Of a stretch of 64,000 bases of DNA, positions 28,365-39,500 are shown one piece after another. Each line of letters begins with the position of its first letter. Position 1 is the first letter of the stretch. The DNA lies in assembly GCA_002317135.1 (NCBI GenBank), contig DCIX01000032.1, positions 45,971 through 109,970 on the forward strand, in the 5' to 3' direction. Both the position numbers and the translations under genes were made by a program. This stretch comes from Bacteroidales bacterium UBA1715. Its GTDB lineage: Bacteria > Bacteroidota > Bacteroidia > Bacteroidales > UBA1715. The notes under the pieces were generated by a model. The model did no database searches. It was not told where the DNA came from and worked only from the letters and a program-made list of their open reading frames with translations.

Positions 28365-29480
28365 TTATTTTTTATTTACCAAAACTTCTGGTAATTCATT
28401 GCGAGAACCATCTGCATTTACAACAGGGAAATCACCCTTGTAACACCAGTGAGCATTAGCGATATTGTTATCTCTAAAGATTTCGCAAATGTCTTTATAC
28501 CATTGTAAACGAGTTTCTTTATCGATGAATACTGGATATACACCAAATTCTCCACAGTATGCTTGCAAACCAAATTCTTTTGCTTTATCGATTGCTGGTT
28601 TAATTTGATTATAAAGAGTTTCTTTTGTCCATTCTCCATTCAATTCACGCAATTTGTCAGCTTCTTCTGCAGATAAATCTTTCAAGAAAGCTGTATCTGG
28701 AAGTAATTGACCTGGATAAGCAACTGCACCAGTATAATCTTTAATTTTTGTCCAAGGTGCTCTGTAGTGAGTGATTAACAATGGATTATAGTAGTGGAAT
28801 GCAACGATTAATTTTTTATCGTTTGCTGGTGGATTCAAGTATTGAATTGTTTCTGGAGATTGTTGCCAGTTTGAACCCAAAACTATATAACGGTCAGGTT
28901 CTGTTTCACGAATAGCAGCAACCAAACGAGCTTCAAGGTCATTCAATGCTTCGTGAGTTGGAGCGATTGCTTCGTTCAACAATTCGTATGCAAGGCGATC
29001 GTTTGGATAATCTTTCAAGAATTTTTGTAAATCTTTCCAGATATTTATTAAACGCTCTTGTTCTCCTGTTTTTTCAAACAAAGTATTACCACCTTCGTTT
29101 TCATTATTGAAGTGGAAAGAACGAATAATATGCAAATCAACGATGATATTCATATTATTTTCCAAAGTCCAATCAATAGCATTCTTCAACAAAGCAAATG
29201 CATCTTCGTAACGATTTAGATTTTCGTCATACATTTGTACTTCATCTATAGGAAGACGAACGTGGTCGAAGCCCATTGCTGCGATAGAATCAAAATCAGC
29301 TTTTGTGATTTGATTTGCACGTGCCTCTCCTCTTGAATCCGATTGAGAAAGCCAGTGACTAACATTAACACCTGTTCCTAAAAAGAAACCTTCTTTTGGA
29401 GTTTCTTCGTTAGATCCTCCACATGACGACATCATTAACGCAGTAGATACCGTCAAAATTGAACTTACCATTTTTTTCAT
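28365..29480 (-). CDS. Glycoside hydrolase family 5 lipoprotein (cellulase-like)
   Basis: Retaining beta-glycanase of 371 residues. A lipoprotein signal peptide ends in STALMMSSC (lipid Cys at 20), so the enzyme is membrane-anchored. The GH5 barrel carries GVNVSHWLSQ, GFDHVRLPID, NIIVDLHII, the acid/base Glu170 in YELLNEAI, the FHYYNP strand and the nucleophile Glu311 in YCGEFGVYP. The substrate is most likely a beta-1,4-glucan or mannan; the subfamily cannot be fixed by eye. It lies 71 bases downstream of the GH74-like gene and has its own -7 box. Confidence 0.88.
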   Translation of the reverse strand: MKKMVSSILTVSTALMMSSCGGSNEETPKEGFFLGTGVNVSHWLSQSDSRGEARANQITKADFDSIAAMGFDHVRLPIDEVQMYDENLNRYEDAFALLKNAIDWTLENNMNIIVDLHIIRSFHFNNENEGGNTLFEKTGEQERLINIWKDLQKFLKDYPNDRLAYELLNEAIAPTHEALNDLEARLVAAIRETEPDRYIVLGSNWQQSPETIQYLNPPANDKKLIVAFHYYNPLLITHYRAPWTKIKDYTGAVAYPGQLLPDTAFLKDLSAEEADKLRELNGEWTKETLYNQIKPAIDKAKEFGLQAYCGEFGVYPVFIDKETRLQWYKDICEIFRDNNIANAHWCYKGDFPVVNADGSRNELPEVLVNKK

Positions 29481-29502
29481 TTTCGATAGATTTTAGTTTA
29501 GG

Positions 29503-29510
29503 CAAAAATA
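29503..29510 (-). promoter_or_regulatory. -7 promoter box of the GH5 gene
   Basis: TATTTTTG on the minus strand, exact TAnnTTTG, ending 22 bases before the ATG at 29480. Confidence 0.5.
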
Positions 29511-29551
29511 CGAAATATTTTTCAATAGAATAGTCAACAAAAAATAGAATA

Positions 29552-32500
29552 CTACCAACGTATGTTTGTATCTGAATTTGCGTATATAAAATAGGCTTCT
29601 CCTGGTTTTAGAGTCGAAACTTTCTTACCAGAATAATCGGTAACATTTGTAATTGAGGCAGGCAATGAAGAAACTGATACTTCCGCCTGAACAGGAACAC
29701 CAACAAGATTCCATCCTGCTTTCAAAACCGAAGTATAATCTGTCAACAATGTTCCACTCACTTGGAAAGACGCAGGTTTATTCAAATAAATTAGATATCC
29801 TTCGCCTGGTTCAATTGTTGCTAAACTTTGCAAACCAGTCACAACATCGGCAGCATAAAATCCTTCATTATTCTTCACAATTTTGAAATCAACACCAGAA
29901 AGAACAGAAGCAACAGAGATGTCTTCTGGGACAACATTTATAGAGAACGCATTCCAACCTGCATTCAACGATATGGTTTGTTCTTCCAAAACAGAAGCAC
30001 AAGGTTTATCAGTATCAACAATTGCCACAACAGGCGTACGAACACAAGAAGAGCCAACTTTTATCGTCCAATTATAAAAATGAACAGGTCCATCTTTCAA
30101 CCAAGAATCCGGAGCAGGCTTAACAGATACATAACCAGGCAAACCTATAGGATTTGAAATACCAGAAGTCTGTAAGAACAAACCACCCCAGTCATCAGCA
30201 AACGTAGATTCCGACAAATCAACAATATATGTACCAACCGCAAGACTTATGTTGAGTTCTAATTCATTAAAACCAGCAGGAACATTTTCTATTGTTTTGG
30301 TATACACAACAGTAGAACCTGATTTTAGATTAACAACAATGTTTGCCTTACTGTTATTCTTAACCGAAAACGATTGTAACGTACAAGGACTTTCTACCGT
30401 AAGTTGGACTTGCGACGACGCATCGTCCAAGGTATTAGTAGACCAACCATCTACGCCATCAACATATTCCAAAACGCCAAACGAAGATACACTAGCTCCA
30501 GCATCTTGTACATAGAAAGTTGTATTTTCAGAAACTGTTGGTACATAGACTGTTCCTGTTTCCAAAGCAGTTCCACCAATTTCCGAAGCATACCATTCAT
30601 ACGGACCACCAACAGTTTGAACCTCCATAGTTACCTCTCCACCATTTTTGCAAGCTGGTTCTACAGAAATATCCAACAAATCCGAAGTTATTACTACCTC
30701 TCCAGAAACGTCCTCACAATTGGCAGCACTAACAACACAAGTATATGTTGCAGGTTCCTTTGCCACAAATGTTTGATTTGTTTCCCCTACTATAGAAACA
30801 TTATCCTTCTTCCACTGATATGAATACGCCTCAGAAGTAACACCAGCATTTAGCACAAACGAAGTTTCCTCACACAAATTCTGAGTTGGTCCTAAATCGA
30901 TTTCAGGTAATGTTGCAGCAACAACAATTTCATCTGATTTTGAACAAGTTGCACTATCACGAACCACTTTATATGTTCCACTCGTTGTAACTTTTATTGT
31001 AGGATTTGTTTCTCCCGAAATCAGCACATCATCTTTATACCAACTATATGTTACATTCGTATTCGTTTTGGTGTTAGAATTTAACGTTAATTCATCTATA
31101 CCACAAATACTTTTATCTGGTCCAAGAGAAACTTTTGCACACTGGGAAACTAACTGTTTTCCATAAATAGCACCACGACCAACCGTACTCATTATAACAT
31201 TACCATATACAGCCATATCCCCAGAAACAAATTGTCCGTTTCCTGGACCGCCAAACTGGTGTAAGTCATCATTGATTCGAATCCATGTCGCACCCTCGTC
31301 ATCACTACGGAACAAACCTTCTATACCAGAAACTGTTCCCCAAATAAAAACAGCAGGGAATGTTTTTCCAGGTGCTGCCTTACCAAAACCAACCGCAGCA
31401 CACGACGAGACTTTAGAATTTTTTGTAAACGATGTTGCTGAATTTGTTGAGCGATACAAACCATTACTACCACAAGGAGCCCAAACATCCCCTTCAACAC
31501 CAGGAACAGTTCGTATTTTATAATAGCTTGAAGAACCCGTAGAGCCTTTTGCTGAGAAATTTTTTCCTCCATCGGTAGAAACATACACCGTACTACCATT
31601 TGTTACATAAAAAGTCTTTGGATTAGCACCATCGGCTACAGGATACGCACCAGTAACGCTAACGCCATTACATTGCGACCACGACGCACCTTTATCGGTA
31701 GAATAATACAATTTATTACCAGAGCCATCGTAACTATATCCATTCGATGTATTCGGGCAATGCAAAATAATAGAACCATCAGCAGAAACCGCCACATGTC
31801 CGCTTCCCTCTTTACCTCCAGAACAGAACTTCCATGTTTGTCCTTTATCGGTTGAATATTGCACATACGAAGACTGACTTCCCGCACGAACAAGCAACGA
31901 ACCATCAACAGCAGCTGCTATACCATGTGTTGTATGCATTTCCGGTGTGTGAATCCGTGAAGGATACGTATCGTAATCACCATTATTTGCCACATACAAA
32001 CCACCATCATAATCACCCACAACAGTAACAACTTGACCAGTAGATAAACTTACAATATCAAGAGGAACAGTCTCTTCCAAACCTTTTACACAAAACTTCA
32101 AATCTATCTTTGTTGTGTTGAGATTTTCTGTCATAAACAAGCCATTACCCGAAATAAAAAAAGCACGATTAGCATTGAATGGGTCTAATGTGGCACATCC
32201 TGTCCAGTGCATAGCATGATCTTTCACCCAAGGAACAGAATTAGCATCAAGATTTACCTTGCAATTCGAAAACAAAGCCGACCATGAATTACCTAAATTG
32301 TCACTAACAAAGATTTCATCACCCCAAGTTGCCGTTTGCCAATCACACTTGCCATCCCAAGACTGCATTTTATAGCAGCCAACACTTGTTACAACAATAC
32401 GATTTCCAACAATAGATATACCGCCATAACTAAAATCACCGGTAGTTTTTGAAGGAGATATATTTGTCCACGAACCATTATATTTATAGACATACCCTCC

Positions 32501-33322
32501 AGCAGTAGAGATACCTGGGCCTGCACCATTTGCGTAAGTTACATACAAAACGCCATCCTTCATAGCACAACGATGTGGCATAAAATCTGTCGGTTGACCG
32601 CTAATTGCCGACCAAGAACTACCTCCATTTGTTGACACATAGATTGAAGAACCCGTTTGTGCTGTTCCTACATAAATCTTTTGCGTTGCACCACCCGATA
32701 CCGTTGCTGTTTCATCAAATTGTACAAAATTGATACCTACACCATTTTCAGTTGTTGTAACAGGAAACGAAACACTTTTCCATGTTAGACCACCATCGGT
32801 AGATTTGAACAATCCATTGCTTCTTGTACCACAATAAAGAATGTTACTATTATGAGGGTCAACAGCCAAACGCTCACCCATTTGTCTTCCGCCACCATTT
32901 CCGTGAGCCTTAAATTGAGAGGTTACATTTACAACTTTGAATGTTTCACCATAATCCTTAGAAATAAGAATAGCCGTTTTCCCACCACTAAAATAGCTTG
33001 TACCAACAAAAGCGTACAACATTTCTGGTTTTTGTGGGTCAAGTGCAATTGCTTCTACACCATACAACCCCTTATCTGCCTCCGAGATAAAATCCGTCAA
33101 TGGTTTCCATGAAGATGTTTCTTCTATCCAACGATAAATACCACCAACATCGGTACGAGCATATATCAAATTCTTTTCTGTCGGGTGAGCAATTATACCA
33201 GAAACAAAACCACCTCCACCTAAAGGTAAACTTCCCCATTCATATTCCTCTTGAGCATACAATTTGCCAATAATAGCAAAGAGAAATAAAAATAACACTA
33301 TTTGTCGTATAAATCGCTTCAT
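29552..33322 (-). CDS. GH74-like xyloglucanase with Ig-like and C-terminal domains
   Basis: Secreted protein of 1,256 residues, predicted endo-xyloglucanase. A signal peptide (IVLFLFLFAIIGKLYAQ) is followed by a GH74-type pair of seven-bladed propellers (about 25-730): GGGGFVSGIIAHPTEKNLIY, ARTDVGGIYRW with the probable catalytic Asp58, GERLAVDP, and at least seven Asp-box repeats such as STDGGLTWKS and STDKGASWSQ. The second catalytic Asp is probably in CATLDPFNANRAFF (uncertain). After about 735 come two PKD/Ig-like modules (SLGPDKSICG, DLGPTQNLCE), a third Ig-like module, a beta-sandwich and two repeated modules with the GWN motif (NAGWNAFSINV, KAGWNLVGVPV). The end (SDTNIRW) does not look like a T9SS sorting domain. 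Upstream of the GH5 gene. Confidence 0.82.
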   Translation of the reverse strand: MKRFIRQIVLFLFLFAIIGKLYAQEEYEWGSLPLGGGGFVSGIIAHPTEKNLIYARTDVGGIYRWIEETSSWKPLTDFISEADKGLYGVEAIALDPQKPEMLYAFVGTSYFSGGKTAILISKDYGETFKVVNVTSQFKAHGNGGGRQMGERLAVDPHNSNILYCGTRSNGLFKSTDGGLTWKSVSFPVTTTENGVGINFVQFDETATVSGGATQKIYVGTAQTGSSIYVSTNGGSSWSAISGQPTDFMPHRCAMKDGVLYVTYANGAGPGISTAGGYVYKYNGSWTNISPSKTTGDFSYGGISIVGNRIVVTSVGCYKMQSWDGKCDWQTATWGDEIFVSDNLGNSWSALFSNCKVNLDANSVPWVKDHAMHWTGCATLDPFNANRAFFISGNGLFMTENLNTTKIDLKFCVKGLEETVPLDIVSLSTGQVVTVVGDYDGGLYVANNGDYDTYPSRIHTPEMHTTHGIAAAVDGSLLVRAGSQSSYVQYSTDKGQTWKFCSGGKEGSGHVAVSADGSIILHCPNTSNGYSYDGSGNKLYYSTDKGASWSQCNGVSVTGAYPVADGANPKTFYVTNGSTVYVSTDGGKNFSAKGSTGSSSYYKIRTVPGVEGDVWAPCGSNGLYRSTNSATSFTKNSKVSSCAAVGFGKAAPGKTFPAVFIWGTVSGIEGLFRSDDEGATWIRINDDLHQFGGPGNGQFVSGDMAVYGNVIMSTVGRGAIYGKQLVSQCAKVSLGPDKSICGIDELTLNSNTKTNTNVTYSWYKDDVLISGETNPTIKVTTSGTYKVVRDSATCSKSDEIVVAATLPEIDLGPTQNLCEETSFVLNAGVTSEAYSYQWKKDNVSIVGETNQTFVAKEPATYTCVVSAANCEDVSGEVVITSDLLDISVEPACKNGGEVTMEVQTVGGPYEWYASEIGGTALETGTVYVPTVSENTTFYVQDAGASVSSFGVLEYVDGVDGWSTNTLDDASSQVQLTVESPCTLQSFSVKNNSKANIVVNLKSGSTVVYTKTIENVPAGFNELELNISLAVGTYIVDLSESTFADDWGGLFLQTSGISNPIGLPGYVSVKPAPDSWLKDGPVHFYNWTIKVGSSCVRTPVVAIVDTDKPCASVLEEQTISLNAGWNAFSINVVPEDISVASVLSGVDFKIVKNNEGFYAADVVTGLQSLATIEPGEGYLIYLNKPASFQVSGTLLTDYTSVLKAGWNLVGVPVQAEVSVSSLPASITNVTDYSGKKVSTLKPGEAYFIYANSDTNIRW

Positions 33323-33415
33323 TTCGGTCTATATTCATTTTGTAAATATATAAAAAAACAGGAATACTTTACAATAAAATATATTAACATTCAACCATTT
33401 ACAAATCAAATACTT

Positions 33416-33436
33416 ATAGTGTTATTTTAACACTAT
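33416..33436. promoter_or_regulatory. Perfect inverted repeat upstream of the GH74-like gene
   Basis: ATAGTGTTA / TAACACTAT, 9 bp each side of TTT, about 95 bases before the GH74-like ATG. There is no T-run, so it is not an intrinsic terminator. It could be an operator or a 5'-UTR hairpin; no regulator gene is next to it. Confidence 0.35.
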
Positions 33437-33465
33437 CATATAATATAATAGACTATATATAGACA

Positions 33466-33494
33466 TAAAAAGAGGCGTTCAAATGAACGCCTCA
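33466..33494 (-). terminator. Terminator of the giant CotH protein gene
   Basis: GAGGCGTTC / GAACGCCTC stem with a 4-base loop and a T5 run on the minus strand, 26 bases past the stop codon. Confidence 0.8.
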
Positions 33495-33519
33495 ACACAA
33501 ATTCACAGATAAACTTATG

Positions 33520-36500
33520 TTATTTTTTCACAACTGTACGTTGTGTTCTTCCATCTGTTGTTGTAATGACAACAAAATAGATTCCATCTTTCATATCAGA
33601 CAAATCAAATGCTTCATCAACACTATCTCTATCCTCGATTACTTTATCAACAACCTTTTGTCCCATTGCAGAGAAAATCTCGATTCTGCTTGTTTCTACT
33701 GAAGGTAATTCGTACGAAACGTAAATAGGGCCTTCTGTTGGAGTTGGATAAACAACCACATCTTGAAGAACGGCATCTTCTACAGCAGATGGATCTGGAT
33801 TATCGGAAGGTTTTGTTTTCACTCCATCGATTATAAATACAAGTTGTGCAGTTGCAGATGCTCCAGAAGGATCTTTCACATGGATTCCAACCATTTGTTC
33901 GCCACCCATTCCATATTCATCTTTCACTGTAAATGTCGCCTTACCATCGCTTGAAACGCTACAACTGATATTACTGCCCATATCGTCAATAGAATATAGC
34001 AACACGTCATCATCGAAGAAATAATCTGTTAAATCTATAGTGACAGACGAGCCAACTGTCAATTGTTGATCTGGAATACGTCCAATGACTTGTGGGGCAA
34101 CATTAGGTTCTGCAACTTCGCAAACAATTGCACAAGAAACGCCATTTGATGCAGTTGCTGTTACAATTGCCTTACCAAGACCCACCGCTTCAATCAAACC
34201 TTCTTTAGAAACTGTTACAACCTTATTGTCACTAGAAGTCCAAGTTATTTCAGAAGAACTGGCCTCTTCGGGTTCAATAGTAAGTTTTATACCCTTCATT
34301 GTACCAACATTCATATTTAGTGATGAAACATTAGGAGTAATTTTTTGTACAGGAGTTTCAATAACAGTTACAACACATCTTGCATAAATTGAAGAATTTA
34401 TTTTTGAACAAACTGTAATCATAGTTGATCCAGTATTAACTGCATATACAACACCGTCTTTTACCGATGCAATTTCTGGATTTGCACTTTCCCATTTTAC
34501 CGATGTATTAGAAGCATTTGTTGGCAATATTGTAGCTTGTAATTTTTCATTACTATTTACTACCAATTCCAACGTACTCTTATTCAAACTAACACTAGAA
34601 GGCATAATTGGATTCACACTAATTGTGATTGTTGTTGTAACACCTGTAGAGGCACTGGTAATCAACAAGTCTGCAGAACCAGCAGCAACAGCTGTAACTA
34701 CGCCATTAGAAACTGAAACTACAGAAGCCGTTTCGTCATAATCAGGATGATTAGCTATAACAACAGCTGTCAAAGATTTATTTGTTGCATTTTCAGGGTT
34801 AAAGATAACCAACGAGCTCAAATCTATAGAGTTATCTATATTCATCGTATAAGAGCCTCTTGCAACAATAGATTTAACAGGAATAGCTGTTTCTGTCACC
34901 TTTACATTAGCCATACCAATAACACCGTTTGCAGACATTGCCATTACCCTAGTCGTACCTTCTGCAACACCAGTAATTTTTCCAGAAGAAGTAATTGTTG
35001 CAATGCTTTCGTTTGCAACCGACCAAGTAATAGATTTATCTGTTGCATTTGTTGGCAAACAAACAGCAGTAAGTGTTTGGAATTCACCAACAGCCAAAGA
35101 GACCTCAGAAATAGTTATTGAAGTTATTTCTATTTCCTTAACCGTAACAACGCATGTACCAACAATATTATTAGCCGATGTTGCCTTTATTGTTGCCTTA
35201 CCTGCAGAGACTGCAGAAATCGATCCATATTGATCTACCGTTGCAACGGAGATCTTGTCAGAAGACCATACAATAGATTTATTTGTTGTATTTGCTGGAG
35301 TTATTTGTGCTTCTACTGGATTAATTTCACCAACATACATTGTCAACTGACTAGGAACAATTTCTACTCCTGTTGCAGCAACAACATTCAATGTAACAAC
35401 AACCTTACAAGTTGCATTTAGACCATTTGCTGTAGCGGCGGTTATTACAGTCTCACCGATACCAATTGCAGTAATTTTACCAACAGCATCTACCGTTGCA
35501 ACTGTTCTATCTGACGAAGTCCATTTTACCATTTTATTCGTTGTTTTTTCAGGAAGAACCGTTGCGATTAAGTTTTGTTGTTCATTTTGAAGCAAAGTAA
35601 CTTCGTCTGTGTTCAATGTAATTGAAGTTGCTTCCAATGCATTTACCTTTACAATGATTTCTTTCTCCAAGCCATTGCCTGTTGTCACAACCACCTTTGT
35701 AGAACCAGCACCAACAGCCTTTATTACCCCATTTTCAACAGTAGCAACCGTTGTATTATTTGATGTCCAAGTCAATTCTGTATCGGTAACGTTACTTGGA
35801 GACAAGGTAGTTATGATAGTTGCAGTTTCGTCAATGTCCAATTGTACAGAAGTTGTTGAAACCGTAATTGCAATTGGTTCAATATCTGTTACTGTAATCG
35901 CACATGATTTTGTTTTACCATTTGCTGATGTGGCCATAATTGAGCAAGATCCAGACTTATGGGCTGTAATGATACCATTTTCATCGACTGTTGCAATTAC
36001 TTCATTTGAAGAAGACCAAACAATTGTCTTGTCTGTTGCATTAGTTGGAGTTACTGTTGCTATCAATTGTTCACTATCATACACTTGAATTGACAATGTA
36101 GATTGGCTCAATGTAATTGCTGTTACATCAATTGCTTTTGCTGTAATCAAACAAGAAGCAGAAACACCATTATTAGCCTTTGCCATAATTGTAGTTCTAC
36201 CTGCAGCAAGTATAGTAACCTTACCCGTAGCATCTACAGTAGCAACAGTTTCATCAGAAGATGTCCACGTCAAAGATTGATTTGTTGCATCGGCAGGATA
36301 AACAGCAGCACCCAATGTGAAGGTATCACCAATGTACTTAATAGCCGATGTCATGTCAAACGAGACAGCCGTTACGGCAACAACATCTTTTAATACCGAC
36401 ACAGAAACAGTTTTCTCTATCGTGCTAAAGCCATCAGAAATAAGAACTGTCACCGTTGTTTCACCATTGCTTACAGCAGAAATTTTACCTGTCGAAGAAA

Positions 36501-39500
36501 CTGTTGCTACAGTCTTATCAGCAGATGTATAAGTAATATATTCAACACATGCATCTTTTGGTAAAATAGACACGGTTAATTGTGAAGAACCAGAAGCAGA
36601 TATTTCTACATCTGTTGTATTTACTGAAGCGCTTGTAATTTTTTGTTGACAACCATTCAATGTAACAGACATTGTTGCAGTCTTAACTGTTCCATACATA
36701 TCTGTAACAGTAACCGTTACTGTTGCCTGTTCCGTTCCAAATGCACGATTGTTTGTCAACAAACCATCTTCATCAATACTTGCATTTGTCGAATTCACAG
36801 ACCAAACAACCGATTCTGTTTCCACTGCAGCAGGTACTATATTTAATAGTGAGCCCAAATCAACTTCTTCTCCTTCATTCAACAAAACAGTTCTTTCTGT
36901 TCTTTCTGAGAAAGAAACAGAAGATATCTGTTTATAGTTAACCGTAACACCTACATCTGCTGTTTTCCCATTTGCTGAAGAAGCTGTAATTGTTGCAGTA
37001 CCAGCTGCTACCGCAGTTATAACGCCTTCGGCTGATACTGTTGCAATCGTTTCGTCTGACGAACTCCAAGAAACTGTTTTATTTGTAGCATTTGTTGGAG
37101 TTACTGTTGCGACAATTGTCTTTGTATCACCAGCATTCATTTTTACTGTAGTTGGAGAAACAGCAATTTTTTCTACTGGAACAACATCAGATTGAACAGA
37201 AACAGAAATGACCTTAGATATACCACTTACTGTCTTAACAACAATTGTTGTCGTACCTTCAGAAACAGCTGTAATCACACCATCCTCTGAAACTGTTGCA
37301 ATTGTTTCATCAGTAGAAGTCCAAATTAACGATTTGTTTGTTGCATTTTCTGGTTCATACGAAACAGATACTTGTTGTTTATCGCCCGTTGTTAATGTTA
37401 CTTTTGAGATATTCAAAGTTATATCTTGTACTTCAATATCCACAACTTGAATACTATAGTGGTCAGATACACCACTTGCAGCAAGTGCATAAATTGTAAC
37501 TGTTCCACTCGATAATGCTGTAACTACACCCTTGCTTGAAACTTTTGCAACGTCGGCATCGGAAGACAACCAAGTTACCGATTTGTTATCCGCATTTTCT
37601 GGTGTAAGTTTTACAGACATTGTTTGTGTAGTTCCCACATACATCATCTTTGCTTGTGGTACAAGTTCAACTGCAGTAACGTCTTTTTCCGCAACAGTAA
37701 GATTACAAGTTACAGCATTACCACCTTGTACAGCTGTCGCTGTTATAATAGTAGATCCATATTTCAATGGAGTTATCACCCCATCTTCAACAGTAGCTAC
37801 AGTTTCATCTGAAGAAGTCCATACAATAGTATTATCGCAAGGATGTTCTGTTAAAATATTTGCAGTTAAAGTCAACTCTTCAGATAAATACATTGTTGCT
37901 GTTTCTGAACTCATTGCCAATTCAACTGGACCAGATTCACAATCCGAAGATACTGTTACGACACAAGTTGCTGTTGTTATTCCGTTACCAGTAGTCGTTG
38001 CCGTAATCGTAGCCGTTCCTGCTGAAATACCAGAAACAACGCCATTTGCAACTGTTGCAACCTTCGCATTTGATGTCGTCCAGACTACTTCATTATCGGC
38101 AGTACATTCGTCGTCTGGAGTGATTGTTGCCGTTAATTTTTCGTTTGCATTAGTCAACAATGCCATTGTAGCCTTATTCAACGATAGTTCTATATCACCA
38201 GAACAATCCTTTGAGACTGTAACGGTACAAGTTGCCGTCTTAACAGAGAATCCATCATTTACAGAAACAGTAATTACAGTCGAACCATTTTTTTGCAAAG
38301 CAGTAATTACCCCTTTGTCCGAAATAGTTGCTATTGATTTATTTGAACTACTATATGAGACAGATTTCACACAAGCATTTGCTGGAGAAATAACATATTC
38401 AACTTGAGCTGTTCCATCATAATACAAGTCTAATTTTGTATCTTCAAGCGACAAAGCAGAAACTTTTGTTGGACAACCCGTAAGAACTACCGAAATGTTC
38501 TTTGTATATTCATTACCGCTCTTATCAGTAACAACAACTGTTGCAATAACTGTTTCTGATCCATATTCAAGCATATTTGTCAACTCCCCAACACCATTTA
38601 CCGAAGCAATTGTTTTGTCAGAAATCGACCAAACCATAGATTCGATAGTTGCATCAACTGGTTTGTATGTTATATAATTTGCAAGGTCTATTTTTTCGTC
38701 TTGAGCAACCGAAAGACTTGTTTGACTAAATGCAACCGATTCTAAGTCGATTTTCAATTCTTCGACCGCTATTGTTATTGTTACAATTGAACTTGCACCT
38801 TCTTCGTCAGTTGCACTAATCTTCAATGTTTCAGAACCTAACCAAGAATAATCTTTTACTGCAATTGACAACACACCTGACGAAATACTAAGTGTTACAT
38901 TTTCTGAAGCATTTTCTAAAGCAAACTTCAATTTTGCAGGCTCAGTTGCATCGTCAGTTACAAAAGAAGCCAAGTTAATATTGGTGAATGTTCCACCTTG
39001 TTGTATTGTTTGCGAAGGAATTTCGCTCCATACAGGTGCTTGATTAATAGACAACTCAACATCACTACCGAATCGAAGCTCGTCGATTGTAATTGTACCT
39101 GATGCTTTTGTAGAAGAACCTTTATCGAAATAAAGATTCATACCATAGATTTCCGAAGCATCAGCAGAACCAAATTTACCAGTAAAATCAAATGTATATG
39201 TTACATATTCTGCTCCAGCTGAGCAACTTGCAGCTGCAACAGTTGAAGCTGTTGTTTTTCCATTTGCATCAAACAATTCTACAAATAATGTTGTTGAAAC
39301 AGAGGTTTTTAATTTCACTGATACATACGGATTGTTTTGTAAATCCAAAATTGTGTAATCTTCATCTACTAAATTATATTGTATAGCATCGGATGAAGAA
39401 GATGTTCTATTGTATGCAATTGCAATGTCACCGCCATTGTATGCCATTTCATATAGCGAAGAGGATTCGCTCCAGCCTTTCATTGCTGGACGTACGACAT

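Noticed and set aside
35609..38407. Plus-strand open frames (up to 291 codons) opposite the giant gene
   Set aside because: They are antisense shadows of the Ser/Thr/Val-rich BIg2 repeats, have no domain resemblance and no promoter or start context.
34110..38750. Regularly spaced similar segments that could suggest a CRISPR array or satellite
   Set aside because: The period is about 250 bases, the units are diverged and all are in frame as protein repeats.
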